From Gammaproteobacteria bacterium (GTDB lineage: Bacteria; Pseudomonadota; Gammaproteobacteria; Chromatiales; Chromatiaceae), in contig JAGRGQ010000033.1 in assembly GCA_020445405.1 (NCBI GenBank), forward strand, positions 1 through 41,454: DNA of 41,454 nt. Direction: 5' to 3'. A program made the translations under genes and the position numbers. The notes beneath the pieces were generated by a model. It did not search any database, was not told the DNA's origin, and saw nothing but the letters and a program-made list of their open reading frames with translations. Below, piece after piece: positions 17,749 to 26,409 of this stretch; the first letter of the stretch is position 1; each line of letters opens with the position of its first letter.

Positions 17749-17827
17749 CTGGAACCAAAATCGCCACGGGCGCGGCCGCGGGGATTATAAAACAGGTTCT
17801 GATTCGTGCTGCTTTGCCGCCGCCGGT

Positions 17828-18184
17828 CTACGCAGATTTTCCCCGATAGATAACCATGGATGCGCCTGCGGACTGGGCGTAGTTGTCAAAACCCAGCAGC
17901 CTCACATGATTGTTCGGGTGCGCCCTGTGGCAGGCTTCACACTCCGCCAGGATGGCATCAACGTCGGTTTCGCCGAACATCGGCAGCTTCCACATGTACC
18001 AGTAGTTCTGAAACGCATTTTCCGGTTCGCAGTGTTCTATGCCCGGATTCCACCCCTTGCTGACGATGTACTCGATCTGCTTGCGGATCTGCGCGGATCC
18101 CATCGGCGGCAGATAGGAAAAGGTTTCAAATTTTCGGCTGGACGTATCGCTCAAACTGGATTTGTAATCTTGCATTTCACTCAT
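17828..18184 (-). CDS. cbbS: RuBisCO form I small subunit
   Basis: 118 aa, typical for the proteobacterial form IA small chain. Family blocks are clear: [13 protein letters not shown] near the start, [33 protein letters not shown], and [20 protein letters not shown] near the end. It packs with CbbL as an L8S8 enzyme that carboxylates ribulose-1,5-bisphosphate in the Calvin cycle. It lies 119 bases downstream of cbbL on the same strand, and that gap contains an imperfect hairpin (about 18258-18290). No carboxysome genes (csoS) are present in the window, and cbbQ and cbbO follow, which fits the IAq type. Confidence 0.96.
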   Translation of the reverse strand: MSEMQDYKSSLSDTSSRKFETFSYLPPMGSAQIRKQIEYIVSKGWNPGIEHCEPENAFQNYWYMWKLPMFGETDVDAILAECEACHRAHPNNHVRLLGFDNYAQSAGASMVIYRGKSA

Positions 18185-18303
18185 CGGTGGTACTCCAAAA
18201 TTCGGTTTAATCTGTAAAGTTCAAATAACCATTCGACGCTCTGAGATTCGGGTAGCCGGTGCCAGGAGCCAATTTCTGACACCTGGCCCCGGGTACCTGA
18301 GCT

Positions 18304-19725
18304 CTACTTATGAGCAACGTCCAGCTTGTCAACTGTATCGAACTCGAACTTGATCTCCTTCCAGGTATCCATGGCTGCCGCCAGTTCCGGACTCGACTTG
18401 GCCGCGCTGGTCAAAATGTCCTTGCCCTCTTTCTCTAGTTCACGACCCTGGTTTCGCGCTTCCACGCAGGCCTCAACCGCGACGCGGTTGGCGGCCGCAC
18501 CGGCAGCGTTGCCCCACGGATGGCCCAGGGTGCCGCCGCCGAACTGCAGTACTGCATCGTCGCCGAAGATGTTGACCAGCGCCGGCATGTGCCAGACGTG
18601 AATGCCGCCGGACGCCACCGCGAAGGCACCGGGCATCGAGCCCCAGTCCTGGTCGAAGAAGATACCGCGCGAGCGGTCCTCCTTGATGTAGGACTCACGC
18701 AGCAGATCGATCCAGCCGAGGGTGGATTCACGGTCACCTTCCAGCTTGCCGACCACGGTGCCGGTGTGCAGATGATCCCCGCCGGAGAGGCGCAGGATCT
18801 TGGTCAGTACACGGAAGTGAATGCCGTGGTGCGGGTTGCGGTCAAGCACGGCGTGCATGGCGCGGTGGATGTGCAGCAACAGGCCGTTGTCCCGGCACCA
18901 CTGGGCGAGGCCCGTGTTGGCGCAGAAACCGCCGGTGATGTAGTCATGCATGATGATCGGTGCGCCCAGCTCTTTCGCATACTCGGCACGCTTGAACATT
19001 TCATCCGGAGTCGGCGCGGTGACGTTCAGGTAATGGCCCTTGCGTTCGCCGGTTTCGGCTTCGGCCTTGTGGATAGCCTCCATCACGAAGTCAAAACGCT
19101 GGCGCCAGCGCATGAACGGCTGCGAGTTGACGTTCTCGTCGTCCTTGGTGAAGTCCAGACCACCCCGCAGACCTTCATAGCAGGCGCGGCCGTAGTTCTT
19201 CGCAGAAAGGCCGAGCTTTGGCTTGATGGTGCAGCCCAGCAACGGACGTCCGTACTTGTTCATAATGTCGCGCTCAACCTGGATGCCATGGGGCGGGCCA
19301 TTGCAGGTCATCACGTAGGCGATCGGGAAGCGCACATCTTCGAGGCGCAGCGCGCGCACCGCCTTGAAGCCGAACACGTTGCCGACCAGCGAGGTGAAGA
19401 CGTTGACGACGGAACCCTCTTCGAACAGATCGATGGGGTAGGCTATGAAGGCGTAGAAGCAGGTGTCGTCGCCCGGCACGTCCTCTATCGCATAGGCACG
19501 GCCCTTGTAGTAATCGAGGTCGGTCAGCAGATCGGTCCACACCGTGGTCCAGGTTCCGGTCGAGGATTCGGCAGCGACCGCAGCGGCGGCCTCCTCACGT
19601 GGCACGCCCGGCTGCGGTGTGATTTTGAAACACGCCAGAAGATCCGTATCTTTCGGCGCATAATCGGGCATCCAGTAAGTTTCGCGGTACTCTTTAACGC
19701 CCGCGTTATAGCTTTTCACTGCCAT
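18304..19725 (-). CDS. cbbL: RuBisCO form I large subunit
   Basis: 473 aa. It catalyses CO2 (or O2) addition to ribulose-1,5-bisphosphate. Active-site features are all present: TIKPKLGL (Lys168), the carbamylated Lys194 with Asp196 and Glu197 in [11 protein letters not shown], the HIHRAMHAV block with the catalytic His, loop 6 VVGKLEGDR and the [10 protein letters not shown] phosphate-binding strand. The tyrosine-rich N-terminus ([17 protein letters not shown]) matches form IA. A clear AGGAGAATGC ribosome site precedes the ATG at 19725. It is the first gene of the cbbLS-x-QO operon, preceded by an AT-rich 0.4 kb with an LTTR-type palindrome. Confidence 0.97.
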   Translation of the reverse strand: MAVKSYNAGVKEYRETYWMPDYAPKDTDLLACFKITPQPGVPREEAAAAVAAESSTGTWTTVWTDLLTDLDYYKGRAYAIEDVPGDDTCFYAFIAYPIDLFEEGSVVNVFTSLVGNVFGFKAVRALRLEDVRFPIAYVMTCNGPPHGIQVERDIMNKYGRPLLGCTIKPKLGLSAKNYGRACYEGLRGGLDFTKDDENVNSQPFMRWRQRFDFVMEAIHKAEAETGERKGHYLNVTAPTPDEMFKRAEYAKELGAPIIMHDYITGGFCANTGLAQWCRDNGLLLHIHRAMHAVLDRNPHHGIHFRVLTKILRLSGGDHLHTGTVVGKLEGDRESTLGWIDLLRESYIKEDRSRGIFFDQDWGSMPGAFAVASGGIHVWHMPALVNIFGDDAVLQFGGGTLGHPWGNAAGAAANRVAVEACVEARNQGRELEKEGKDILTSAAKSSPELAAAMDTWKEIKFEFDTVDKLDVAHK

Positions 19726-19897
19726 TGCATTCTCCTAGTCTTGAGGTTTAATCAGCTGCCCGTTTTTCGGGTTGAAGCCACTCGCTGCTTTGAATCGAGC
19801 CTCAGCTCGATATCTGTTATCAAACTATTGCATCTATTCGAGGGGAGATGCTAATCCTAATTACTACTTAAGAAAATTCAGTATTTATAATCTAATA

Positions 19898-19914
19898 TAT
19901 AAGCAATACTTATA
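19898..19914. promoter_or_regulatory. Candidate CbbR (LysR-type) binding palindrome
   Basis: The perfect repeat TATAAG-CAATA-CTTATA lies about 170 bases upstream of the cbbL start. Its core TAAGCAATACTTA fits the LTTR form T-N11-A and the CbbR form TNA-N7-TNA. The surrounding bases 19840-19970 are markedly AT-rich against the GC-rich genome, as expected for a promoter and activator region. Which base starts transcription is not clear. Confidence 0.5.
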
Positions 19915-19977
19915 CGTAAAGCGCTCCTGGACTAATAAAGTCTATAGATTTGGTTTATTACAGAATCGATCCGGTTC

Positions 19978-20323
19978 TACCGCGCCGACAGACGCAGGCG
20001 CTCAACTATTTTTCTCAACCATCCCCCGAAGCATCGAATAAACAAAATCAACACTGCTTGGTATTATCCAATACATTAAGAATATATCCTTGAGAATCAT
20101 CGCCTTGTCGATTTGAGCGCCGAGGACCGAGACGCCATCCCGCTCGAATCCCGAGGCGCCGGCCCCGAGTCCCGGTTTCACCCGTTCCGCTGAGATGCGG
20201 CTTCGCCCATCGCCTGCCCTGCCGATGCCGACTCGCCAACCGGAGGATTCCGGTTGGGTTTGTTCAGGTCACCGAACCGAGGCCATCCATGCAGCATCGA
20301 CCTCACTCCACGGCCCGGATTGA
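19978..20323. other. Intergenic block open in several frames, possible dispersed repeat
   Basis: Between the cbbL control region and livF. On the minus strand one frame opens with an ATG near 20298 and ends at a TGA near 20172. A second frame is open from about 20266 to a TAG near 19978 and reads protein-like, including GFERDGVSVLGAQIDKAMIL and DIFLMYWIIPSSVDFVYSML, but has no obvious start. It may be a frameshifted gene remnant or a repetitive intergenic element. I cannot identify either product. Confidence 0.35.
20236..20257 (+). terminator. Hairpin between cbbL control region and livF
   Basis: A perfect 9-bp repeat, CCAACCGGA (20236-20244) and TCCGGTTGG (20249-20257), has a 4-base loop and is followed on the plus strand by GTTTGTTC. 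The T-rich side faces the plus direction, but no plus-strand gene precedes it. It might instead end livF transcription from the other side or belong to the repeat-like block. Confidence 0.4.
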
Positions 20324-21028
20324 TCAGACCCCGAGATACCGTTCCTGCAGCGCGTCATCCGCCGCCAGCCGGGCAGAGCTACCCGACCAGACCACCCGTC
20401 CGTTCTCGATGATATGGTGATGGTCCGCGATACGCAGCAGCACGTCGAGATTCTTGTCGATCACCAGAATGGTCTGTCCCTTCTGCTTGAGAATGTTCAA
20501 GCCGCGCCATATCTCTGCCCGGATCAGCGGTGCCAATCCTTCCGTGGCTTCATCCAGAATCAACACACGCGGATTGATCATCAGCGCCCGGGCCACCGCC
20601 AGCATCTGCTGCTCGCCACCGGAGAGTTGGTTGCCGAAATGGCTGAGCCGGTCCCCGAGTTTAGGAAATATGGTAAGCACATGATCCAGATCGTAGGGTT
20701 CGCTGGAACCGGAATAGTTGGCGGCGGCGGCGAGCAGATTTTCACGCAGCGTCAGATTGGGGAAGATCTGTCGGCCCTCCGGCACCATCCCGATTCCGAG
20801 ACGCGCAATCGAGTAGCTGGGCATCAGCTGTATCTCCCGGCCTGCGAAGCGGATGACACCGGCGTGTACCGGCAGTATCCCCATAATGGCGCGCACAACC
20901 GAGGTTTTGCCCATCCCGTTTCTCCCCAGCAGCGTGGTAACCGATCCGGCTTCCAGCTGCAGGTCCACGCCAAACAGCACCTGGCTGCTCCCGTAAAAAG
21001 CCTCCACTCCCTGCAGGGTCAACATCAC
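20324..21028 (-). CDS. ABC transporter ATP-binding protein, LivF type
   Basis: 234 aa. Walker A GRNGMGKT, the Q-loop region GMVPEGRQIFPNLT, signature LSGGEQQMLAVARAL and Walker B LILDEATEGLAP are intact. It powers, with the LivG-type ATPase, a high-affinity uptake system of the branched-chain amino-acid (HAAT) type. The switch region reads LVIDKNLDVL in place of the LVEQN common in LivF. It overlaps the LivG stop by four bases (GTG at 21028, alternative ATG at 21025). It is the last gene of the five-gene operon. The substrate is unknown: HAAT systems carry branched-chain amino acids, amides, urea or aromatic acids. Confidence 0.88.
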   Translation of the reverse strand: MMLTLQGVEAFYGSSQVLFGVDLQLEAGSVTTLLGRNGMGKTSVVRAIMGILPVHAGVIRFAGREIQLMPSYSIARLGIGMVPEGRQIFPNLTLRENLLAAAANYSGSSEPYDLDHVLTIFPKLGDRLSHFGNQLSGGEQQMLAVARALMINPRVLILDEATEGLAPLIRAEIWRGLNILKQKGQTILVIDKNLDVLLRIADHHHIIENGRVVWSGSSARLAADDALQERYLGV

Positions 21029-21777
21029 GCCTGCTCATCGCCGAGGTAGGCGCGGCGCACATCCGGGTTGATGCGAATCTGCTCCGGCGTACCCGTGGCG
21101 ATCGGTTCACCGTAGACCAGGACCGTGATGCGGTCGGCCAGCTGAAAAACCGCTTTCATATCGTGTTCCACCAGAACGATTGTCAGGCTGCGCTTGAGCC
21201 CCATTATCAATTCCGTCATCTTCACCGTTCCACCCGGACCCATTCCCGCCATCGGTTCATCCAGCAACAGCAGTTTGGGATTGCCGGCTAGCGCCATACC
21301 CACCTCGAGCTGGCGTCTTTCGCCGTGGGATAGATGTGCGGCCGGTACGCGGCTGCGCCCCTCCAGGCCCACTCGCTCCAATGCCCATCGGGCCGGCAGG
21401 ACCAGCTGCGGCTCTTGCGCCGCCGGACGCCAGAATCGGAAACTGTGACCTTTGTGCGCCTGCACCGCCAGCGAGACGTTCTCTTCGACCGTCAGTGGCT
21501 GGAACACCGATGTGATCTGAAAAGAGCGGGCAATTCCCAACCTGGCGCGCACATCGGCCGGCAGGTAGGTGATTTCCCGCCCATCGAAGCGGATGGCTCC
21601 GCTGTCGGGCCGAATCTCCCCGGCAAGCTGCTTTATCACAGTGGTCTTGCCCGCTCCGTTGGGACCGATCAGCGCGTGTACCTCGCCGCTGGCAATCCGC
21701 AGCGAGAGATTTTTACTTGCCTGAACGGCGCCGAACCGCTTCTCCAGATTGACGGTTTCGAGGAGCAGTTCACTCAC
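21025..21777 (-). CDS. ABC transporter ATP-binding protein, LivG type
   Basis: 250 aa. Walker A GPNGAGKT, the LivG-like IARSFQITSVFQPLTVEENV region, signature LSHGERRQLEVGMAL, Walker B LLLLDEPMAGMGP and the switch His in LVEHDMKAVF are all present. A C-terminal INPDVRRAYLGDEQA closes the protein as is usual in LivG. It energises transport with the LivF-type partner. It overlaps the LivM-type gene by eight bases and livF by four, so translation is coupled along the operon. Confidence 0.9.
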   Translation of the reverse strand: MSELLLETVNLEKRFGAVQASKNLSLRIASGEVHALIGPNGAGKTTVIKQLAGEIRPDSGAIRFDGREITYLPADVRARLGIARSFQITSVFQPLTVEENVSLAVQAHKGHSFRFWRPAAQEPQLVLPARWALERVGLEGRSRVPAAHLSHGERRQLEVGMALAGNPKLLLLDEPMAGMGPGGTVKMTELIMGLKRSLTIVLVEHDMKAVFQLADRITVLVYGEPIATGTPEQIRINPDVRRAYLGDEQA

Positions 21778-22789
21778 TCTCGACTCCGGTTCCGCTTAAC
21801 CAGCCGTAAATGCCACGCTTGGCGAACAGCACGACGAAAATCAAAAACGGGCCGAGAAATACCATCCAGTGTTCGGTGTAGGCTGACAACACCTCCTCCA
21901 TCAATAACATCGCGGCCGCCCCCAGTACCGGTCCGATCAGCGTGCCCATACCCCCCAGCAGCACCATCACGATCAGCTCACCGGAATGGGTCCAGTGCAG
22001 CAGGCTGGGAGAGACAAACTCACTCTGGTTGGCCATCAGCACACCCGCCAGTCCCGCTCCGGCACCGGCAATGGAAAAACAGACCAGTTTATAGCGATAG
22101 GTAGGGAACCCCAGGCTCTGCATACGCAGCTCATTCACCTTGGCGCCCCGAACCACCCGGCCGAATCGGGAAAAAACCAGGCGATCCGACAGGTAGAGAA
22201 AAATCAAAAGGCAGATCAGGCAGATATAATAGAAGGCGCGGTCATCTCCCAGATCGATCAGCGGAAGTTCGTTGCGCGACCAGAGGCTTATCCCGTCATC
22301 GCCACCGTAGACCTCCAGAGAGACCGCCAGGTAGAAGAGCATCTGAGCGAATGCCAGCGTGATCATAATAAACTGCATCCCGCGCGTACGCAGGCTGACC
22401 GCGCCGATCAGCGCCGCCATCGACGCGGAGATCAGAATCGCGGCCGGCCATACCACCAGCACCGCGTTACTCGATTGCAGTTCAAAAGGCCAGGATGCAA
22501 GAGCGCTTCCATCCTGCATATGGAATGCGAGAATACCCACTACGTAAGCGCCTATGCCAACAAAGGCCGCGTGTCCAAGGCTGACCATGCCGCCGTAGCC
22601 GATGATCAGATCCAGGCTAACGGCGGCCAGGGCATAGATAAGAATCCGGCTGAACAGCGTAATCAGATACGGATCACCGGCAACAGTCGCCAATATCGGC
22701 AGCAGCAACAGAACCACCAACCCTGTGCCGAGCACAAATTTCCGCAGGGAGAGCGCCGGGTTCAAAACAATGCTCCCCTGCTCGTACAC
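21770..22789 (-). CDS. ABC transporter permease, LivM type
   Basis: 339 aa, about 9-10 hydrophobic segments. LivM-type features include LIYALAAVSLDLIIGYGGMV followed by SLGHAAFVGIGAYV, and the C-terminal VMVLLGGMGTLIGPVLGAAA. The start is GTG at 22789, three bases after the LivH stop. It forms the transmembrane channel with the LivH-type permease. The cytoplasmic loop containing FSRFGRVVRGAKVNELRMQS corresponds to the ATPase coupling region of this family. Confidence 0.88.
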   Translation of the reverse strand: MYEQGSIVLNPALSLRKFVLGTGLVVLLLLPILATVAGDPYLITLFSRILIYALAAVSLDLIIGYGGMVSLGHAAFVGIGAYVVGILAFHMQDGSALASWPFELQSSNAVLVVWPAAILISASMAALIGAVSLRTRGMQFIMITLAFAQMLFYLAVSLEVYGGDDGISLWSRNELPLIDLGDDRAFYYICLICLLIFLYLSDRLVFSRFGRVVRGAKVNELRMQSLGFPTYRYKLVCFSIAGAGAGLAGVLMANQSEFVSPSLLHWTHSGELIVMVLLGGMGTLIGPVLGAAAMLLMEEVLSAYTEHWMVFLGPFLIFVVLFAKRGIYGWLSGTGVESE

Positions 22790-22792
22790 ACC

Positions 22793-23707
22793 TCAGTCAT
22801 GGACGGGAAAGAGGCCATGCGGCCGCAAAACCAGAACGACTGCCATCAGCATATAGACTGACATCGACGCCAGCGAAGCGCCCGCGCCATCGGCTGTTGC
22901 CGCCGGCAGAAACAGACGCAACAGCGCCGGCAGCATGAATCCGCCCAGCGTCTCCACCATACCCACCATCAGCGCCGCGATCAATGCACCGCGGATTGAG
23001 CCGATGCCGCCGATCACGATCACCACGAAGGTGAGTATCAGAATGCTCTCCCCCATCCCGGACTCCACGGCAAGAATGGGGCCCGCCATCGCGCCGGCCA
23101 GCCCCGCGAGCAGGGCCCCCAACCCAAACACGAGCGTATTCAACAGTTTGATGTTGACGCCAAGCGCGGCGATCATCTCCCGGTTGCTGGCACCGGCCCG
23201 GATCTGCATCCCGAGTCGGGTATGGTTGAACAGGAGATAGAGGAACGCGGCCACCAGGATGCCCGCCAGAATAATTGCGAGCCTATAGCTCGGATAGGGC
23301 GCTCCCGGAATCACCTCGATCGTTCCGGACAGCAAATCAGGTACATCCATAAACAGCGGTTGCCGTCCCCAGATGATAACGGTCAACTCGTTGAAAAAGA
23401 GGATCAGGCCGAATGTTGCCAGCACCTGGTCCAGGTGGTCACGCCCATACAGTCGCCGCAGCACCAGCAGCTCCACCAGCATACCCACCAGACCCGCGGC
23501 CGTGATTGCCGCCAGCAAACCGAGAATAAAACTTCCGCTGTGGAGAAAAACCGTGGCTGCCACATAGGCGCCAACCATATAGAGGGAACCGTGTGCCAGA
23601 TTGATGACGCGCATGATGCCGAATACCAGCGTCAGACCGGCGGACATCAGAAACAGCATTACCCCCAGCTGCAGACCATTCAACAGTTGTTCGAGAAATA
23701 GCAGCAT
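22793..23707 (-). CDS. ABC transporter permease, LivH type
   Basis: 304 aa, about 8 hydrophobic segments. The N-terminal LQLGVMLFLMSAGLTLVFGI followed by MRVINLAHGSLYMVGAY is the LivH hallmark, and VVIVIGGIGSIRGALIAALM matches the C-terminal half. The ending VLVLRPHGLFPV is conserved in LivH and UrtB. It pairs with the LivM-type permease. It starts 67 bases downstream of the binding-protein stop, within the same operon. Confidence 0.88.
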   Translation of the reverse strand: MLLFLEQLLNGLQLGVMLFLMSAGLTLVFGIMRVINLAHGSLYMVGAYVAATVFLHSGSFILGLLAAITAAGLVGMLVELLVLRRLYGRDHLDQVLATFGLILFFNELTVIIWGRQPLFMDVPDLLSGTIEVIPGAPYPSYRLAIILAGILVAAFLYLLFNHTRLGMQIRAGASNREMIAALGVNIKLLNTLVFGLGALLAGLAGAMAGPILAVESGMGESILILTFVVIVIGGIGSIRGALIAALMVGMVETLGGFMLPALLRLFLPAATADGAGASLASMSVYMLMAVVLVLRPHGLFPVHD

Positions 23708-23774
23708 GTCAACAGCGGCTGGGGAGATGCAGAATGCAGGAGCGCCGGATCGGCGCTCCGTTCACACTGCTCGA

Positions 23775-24944
23775 TTACATCGCGCATTCCGCAGCATAAG
23801 CATCCCGATGATTGGCAAACACCTTTTTACGGGTTTCGTTGGTAATGTCACCGGCTTCGGTCCTGACCACCTCACGCACATATATGTCCTGGACCGGATG
23901 CTGATTGCTGCCGAATTTGAACGCTCCACGGACCGAGGCAAAATCCGCTTTGCGCAGCGCCGCGCGAAACGCACTCATATCGGAGAGATCGCCGCCGACT
24001 TGTTTCAGTGCGCTGCCGATCAGGCGGGCGGCGTCGTATCCCTGGCTGGCATAGAGTGTGGGCATGCGGCCATAGGTTTTTTCAAACGCCTCAACGAATA
24101 ACAGATTGGCGTCGTTTTCAAGATCGTGATTCCACTGTGATCCATTGACAACACCGACCGCTGCATCACCGACCGCCTTAAGCAGCCGTTGGTCGAAGGA
24201 AAATGCCGGTCCCATCAGCGGAATCTCTTTGTTGAGACCGGCCTGTGCGTATTGCTTGATGAAATTGATCCCCATTCCGCCGGGCAGGAAAAAGAAAACC
24301 GCATCGGGTTTGGCTGCCCGCAATGCAGCCAGTTCTCCGGCGTAATCCGACTGTCCCAACTTGGTATAAACCTCACCGGCCACGTTGCCCTTGTAATAGC
24401 GTTTGAAGCCTTGCAGGGCATCTTTTCCGGCAGGATAGTTCGGTGCCAGCAGATAGATATTTTGAAACCCTGAGTCGGTGGCGTACTGCCCTACCGCTTC
24501 GTGCAGATTGTCATTCTGCCAGGCTACGTTGAAATAGTTCTCATGGCAGCCCTTACCCGCCAGCGCGGAGGGTCCCGCGTTGGGACTGATATAGATTACG
24601 CCGTCACGCACCACCTTGGGCACCACCGCCATCGCCACATTGGAGAAGACAATGCCTGTCATGATCTTCACCCCATCGCGCTGCATGAACCGCTCCGCGA
24701 TCTGCTTACCTTTGCCCGGGTCGCGGCCATCGTCGTCAACCAGCAGTTCAACCGGCACACCGCCGAGCATGCCCCCCTCCAGATCCATCGCCAGCCTGAA
24801 ACCATCCCGAATATCCTCGCCGAGATAACCCGCTTTGGTGGACAAGGTCGTCACCATGCCGATTTTTACCGGTGCCGAAGCGACGATATTGCCGGAAATG
24901 GAACAGAGTGCCGCCAGTGCGGCCGTGACGATAAATCCGCGCAT
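23775..24944 (-). CDS. Periplasmic substrate-binding protein of the HAAT-type ABC transporter
   Basis: 389 aa from the ATG at 24944, which has AGGAGAGG seven bases upstream; the frame stays open far upstream to 25391, but that part is not coding. A Sec signal peptide covers residues 1-23 (cleavage near NIVASA). The mature protein is a type I periplasmic binding fold (Peripla_BP_6): VKIGMVTTLSTKAGYLGEDI at the start, ELLVDDDGRDPGKGKQIAER and IYLLAPNYPAGKDALQGFKR. It delivers substrate to the LivHM-type channel. The ligand is not predictable, though the family often binds branched-chain or aromatic compounds. It is first in the operon, 148 bases after the HprK-related gene. Confidence 0.86.
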   Translation of the reverse strand: MRGFIVTAALAALCSISGNIVASAPVKIGMVTTLSTKAGYLGEDIRDGFRLAMDLEGGMLGGVPVELLVDDDGRDPGKGKQIAERFMQRDGVKIMTGIVFSNVAMAVVPKVVRDGVIYISPNAGPSALAGKGCHENYFNVAWQNDNLHEAVGQYATDSGFQNIYLLAPNYPAGKDALQGFKRYYKGNVAGEVYTKLGQSDYAGELAALRAAKPDAVFFFLPGGMGINFIKQYAQAGLNKEIPLMGPAFSFDQRLLKAVGDAAVGVVNGSQWNHDLENDANLLFVEAFEKTYGRMPTLYASQGYDAARLIGSALKQVGGDLSDMSAFRAALRKADFASVRGAFKFGSNQHPVQDIYVREVVRTEAGDITNETRKKVFANHRDAYAAECAM

Positions 24945-25092
24945 GAATTCCTCTCCTGTGACTGTTTTGACGCCTCCCAAGTGTACCACCGGCGCAGGTT
25001 TTTCGGCGACATAAACGACGCCGCACCGCACTGCTGGTGCATTTTTGCCGAATTGGGGAGGGATGAGACGCCAGCGGGCTGTAAAGGATGGA

Positions 25093-26049
25093 CTACGCTT
25101 GACCGGTGGCAGCGCCGCCAACCCCATCCTGCTCATCTTCATCAAACAGCCGCTGCAGTCTTTCCACTGCCTCGTCCAGGCTGCTGAACTCAAGATAATA
25201 GGTATCGCAGCGATCCACCAGGTCGGCAACAGCATCGAATCCGCGCGCGCCCTGAAGACGGTAGTTAAAGGCATTGCTGGAAAGTTTAAGAAAAGCCCTG
25301 CCTTTGGCGAACGGGTGCAGCAGCACTTCGACACCGGCAATGTATCTGGGAAATACGACATATGCGGGGCGTGCCGGCTGATCCGATCCAAGCAGACTCT
25401 TTTTGCTGGGTTGCAGGTGCGCTACATCCCCTTTGCGCGTTTTTTCGAAGACCGGGCCCAGCACTGCCTTATTGGAATATTTTCTGATAATTTCAATAGA
25501 CTCGTTTTTCAACGGAATCGGTCGGGGCAGCGCATGAATCAGACCGCTCTCCGGTCGGTAGAGACCGAATTCATCCGATAACAGTCGCCAGCCATTCAGC
25601 ATCAGGGCTGCGCACAGCGTGCTTTTACCGGAACCGGGTTCGGCCGGCAAAAGCACGGCCTTGCCGTTGCGTTCGAGGACCGCCGAATGGAACATCAGGT
25701 ACTGGTGTGCCTGCATGGCAATGCACCAGTTTAACCCCCACTCGAACAGCGCAAACGCATGATCCCTGGGAAATGGCGTGAACGGAGGTGTTGCATCGGT
25801 GTCGAACACAGCCTGTGCGCGCCACCAGCGGCGCAAGCCGCGGCCGGGACCCATCCTGATATGGAAGTCGACCAAAGACTCGTCCGGCGTCGCAACCACG
25901 GTCGTTTCACCGTACATCTGGCGCAGCAGCTCAGGCAGCCCTTTAACACCGCCGGATACGGTTACCAGAAAAGGGCCGACCGAGAGGCACAGGCCGTCCC
26001 GGTGCATGCGGTTTGCAATGGCGGCTGTTTCCAGTTGATTCAGTCGCAT
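25093..26049 (-). CDS. HprK-related kinase A (HPr-rel-A system)
   Basis: 318 aa. The C-terminal half resembles the catalytic domain of HPr kinase/phosphorylase: FHSAVLERNGKAVLLPAE with Walker A PAEPGSGKST (135-144), then LLSDEFGLY (Asp159, Glu160). HPr itself is not encoded nearby, and the PTS domain context is absent, so this is a kinase-like protein of unknown target rather than true HprK. The N-terminal 90 residues contain no known motif. It overlaps the PqqD-like gene by 10 bases, a strong sign of joint function. The frame is intact. Confidence 0.8.
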   Translation of the reverse strand: MRLNQLETAAIANRMHRDGLCLSVGPFLVTVSGGVKGLPELLRQMYGETTVVATPDESLVDFHIRMGPGRGLRRWWRAQAVFDTDATPPFTPFPRDHAFALFEWGLNWCIAMQAHQYLMFHSAVLERNGKAVLLPAEPGSGKSTLCAALMLNGWRLLSDEFGLYRPESGLIHALPRPIPLKNESIEIIRKYSNKAVLGPVFEKTRKGDVAHLQPSKKSLLGSDQPARPAYVVFPRYIAGVEVLLHPFAKGRAFLKLSSNAFNYRLQGARGFDAVADLVDRCDTYYLEFSSLDEAVERLQRLFDEDEQDGVGGAATGQA

Positions 26050-26381
26050 GACTGGTCGGAGATGATGAGACCCATGGCTTCAAACTGGTGCAGATATTCT
26101 ACCAGATGATCCCGTAATAACTGGGATTCGACCGATTCGGAGCGCTGCGCAAGCCTGCTGACGATCGCTTCGGCGCTCAGCCGGTTGCGTTCAAGCAGCC
26201 CGAGAATCTCCATGGAAAGCGCATTCAGCAGGTGGGTATCGCCCGATGCCGGGTTGAACAGAAAGGACTCCTCCTCCCATTCACGCACGCGGAACCTGTC
26301 GTAACAGGGGCAATGCCATTTTTCTGCAGTAGAATTATCAGCGTGATGTTGCGCCAAACGGGGCGAAAATTCGTTCAACAA
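26040..26381 (-). CDS. PqqD-family protein (HPr-rel-A type)
   Basis: 113 aa if started at the TTG at 26381 with AAAGGA upstream; no ATG exists before residue 58, so the exact start is uncertain, and homology-like sequence begins near YDRFRVREWEEESFLFNPAS. The block GDTHLLNALSMEILGLLERN and the winged-helix-like remainder are typical of PqqD proteins, which bind precursor peptides (RRE fold) for radical-SAM or other tailoring enzymes. Here no radical-SAM gene is adjacent; the partners are the HprK-related gene (10-base overlap) and the Gly-rich exported protein upstream (28-base gap). Confidence 0.72.
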   Translation of the reverse strand: MLNEFSPRLAQHHADNSTAEKWHCPCYDRFRVREWEEESFLFNPASGDTHLLNALSMEILGLLERNRLSAEAIVSRLAQRSESVESQLLRDHLVEYLHQFEAMGLIISDQSCD

Positions 26382-26409
26382 TAGTCCAGCAATCCTTTGT
26401 GTTGGGAGA

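Noticed and set aside
20324-24944. Second urea transporter
   Set aside because: The permeases lack the UrtB N-terminal extension and the binding protein lacks UrtA-typical blocks, so a general branched-chain-amino-acid-type system is the safer call.
24945-25391. Upstream extension of the binding-protein frame to give 538 codons
   Set aside because: It overlaps the HprK-related gene on the same strand in another frame and lacks a signal peptide; the ATG at 24944 has a strong ribosome site and signal peptide.
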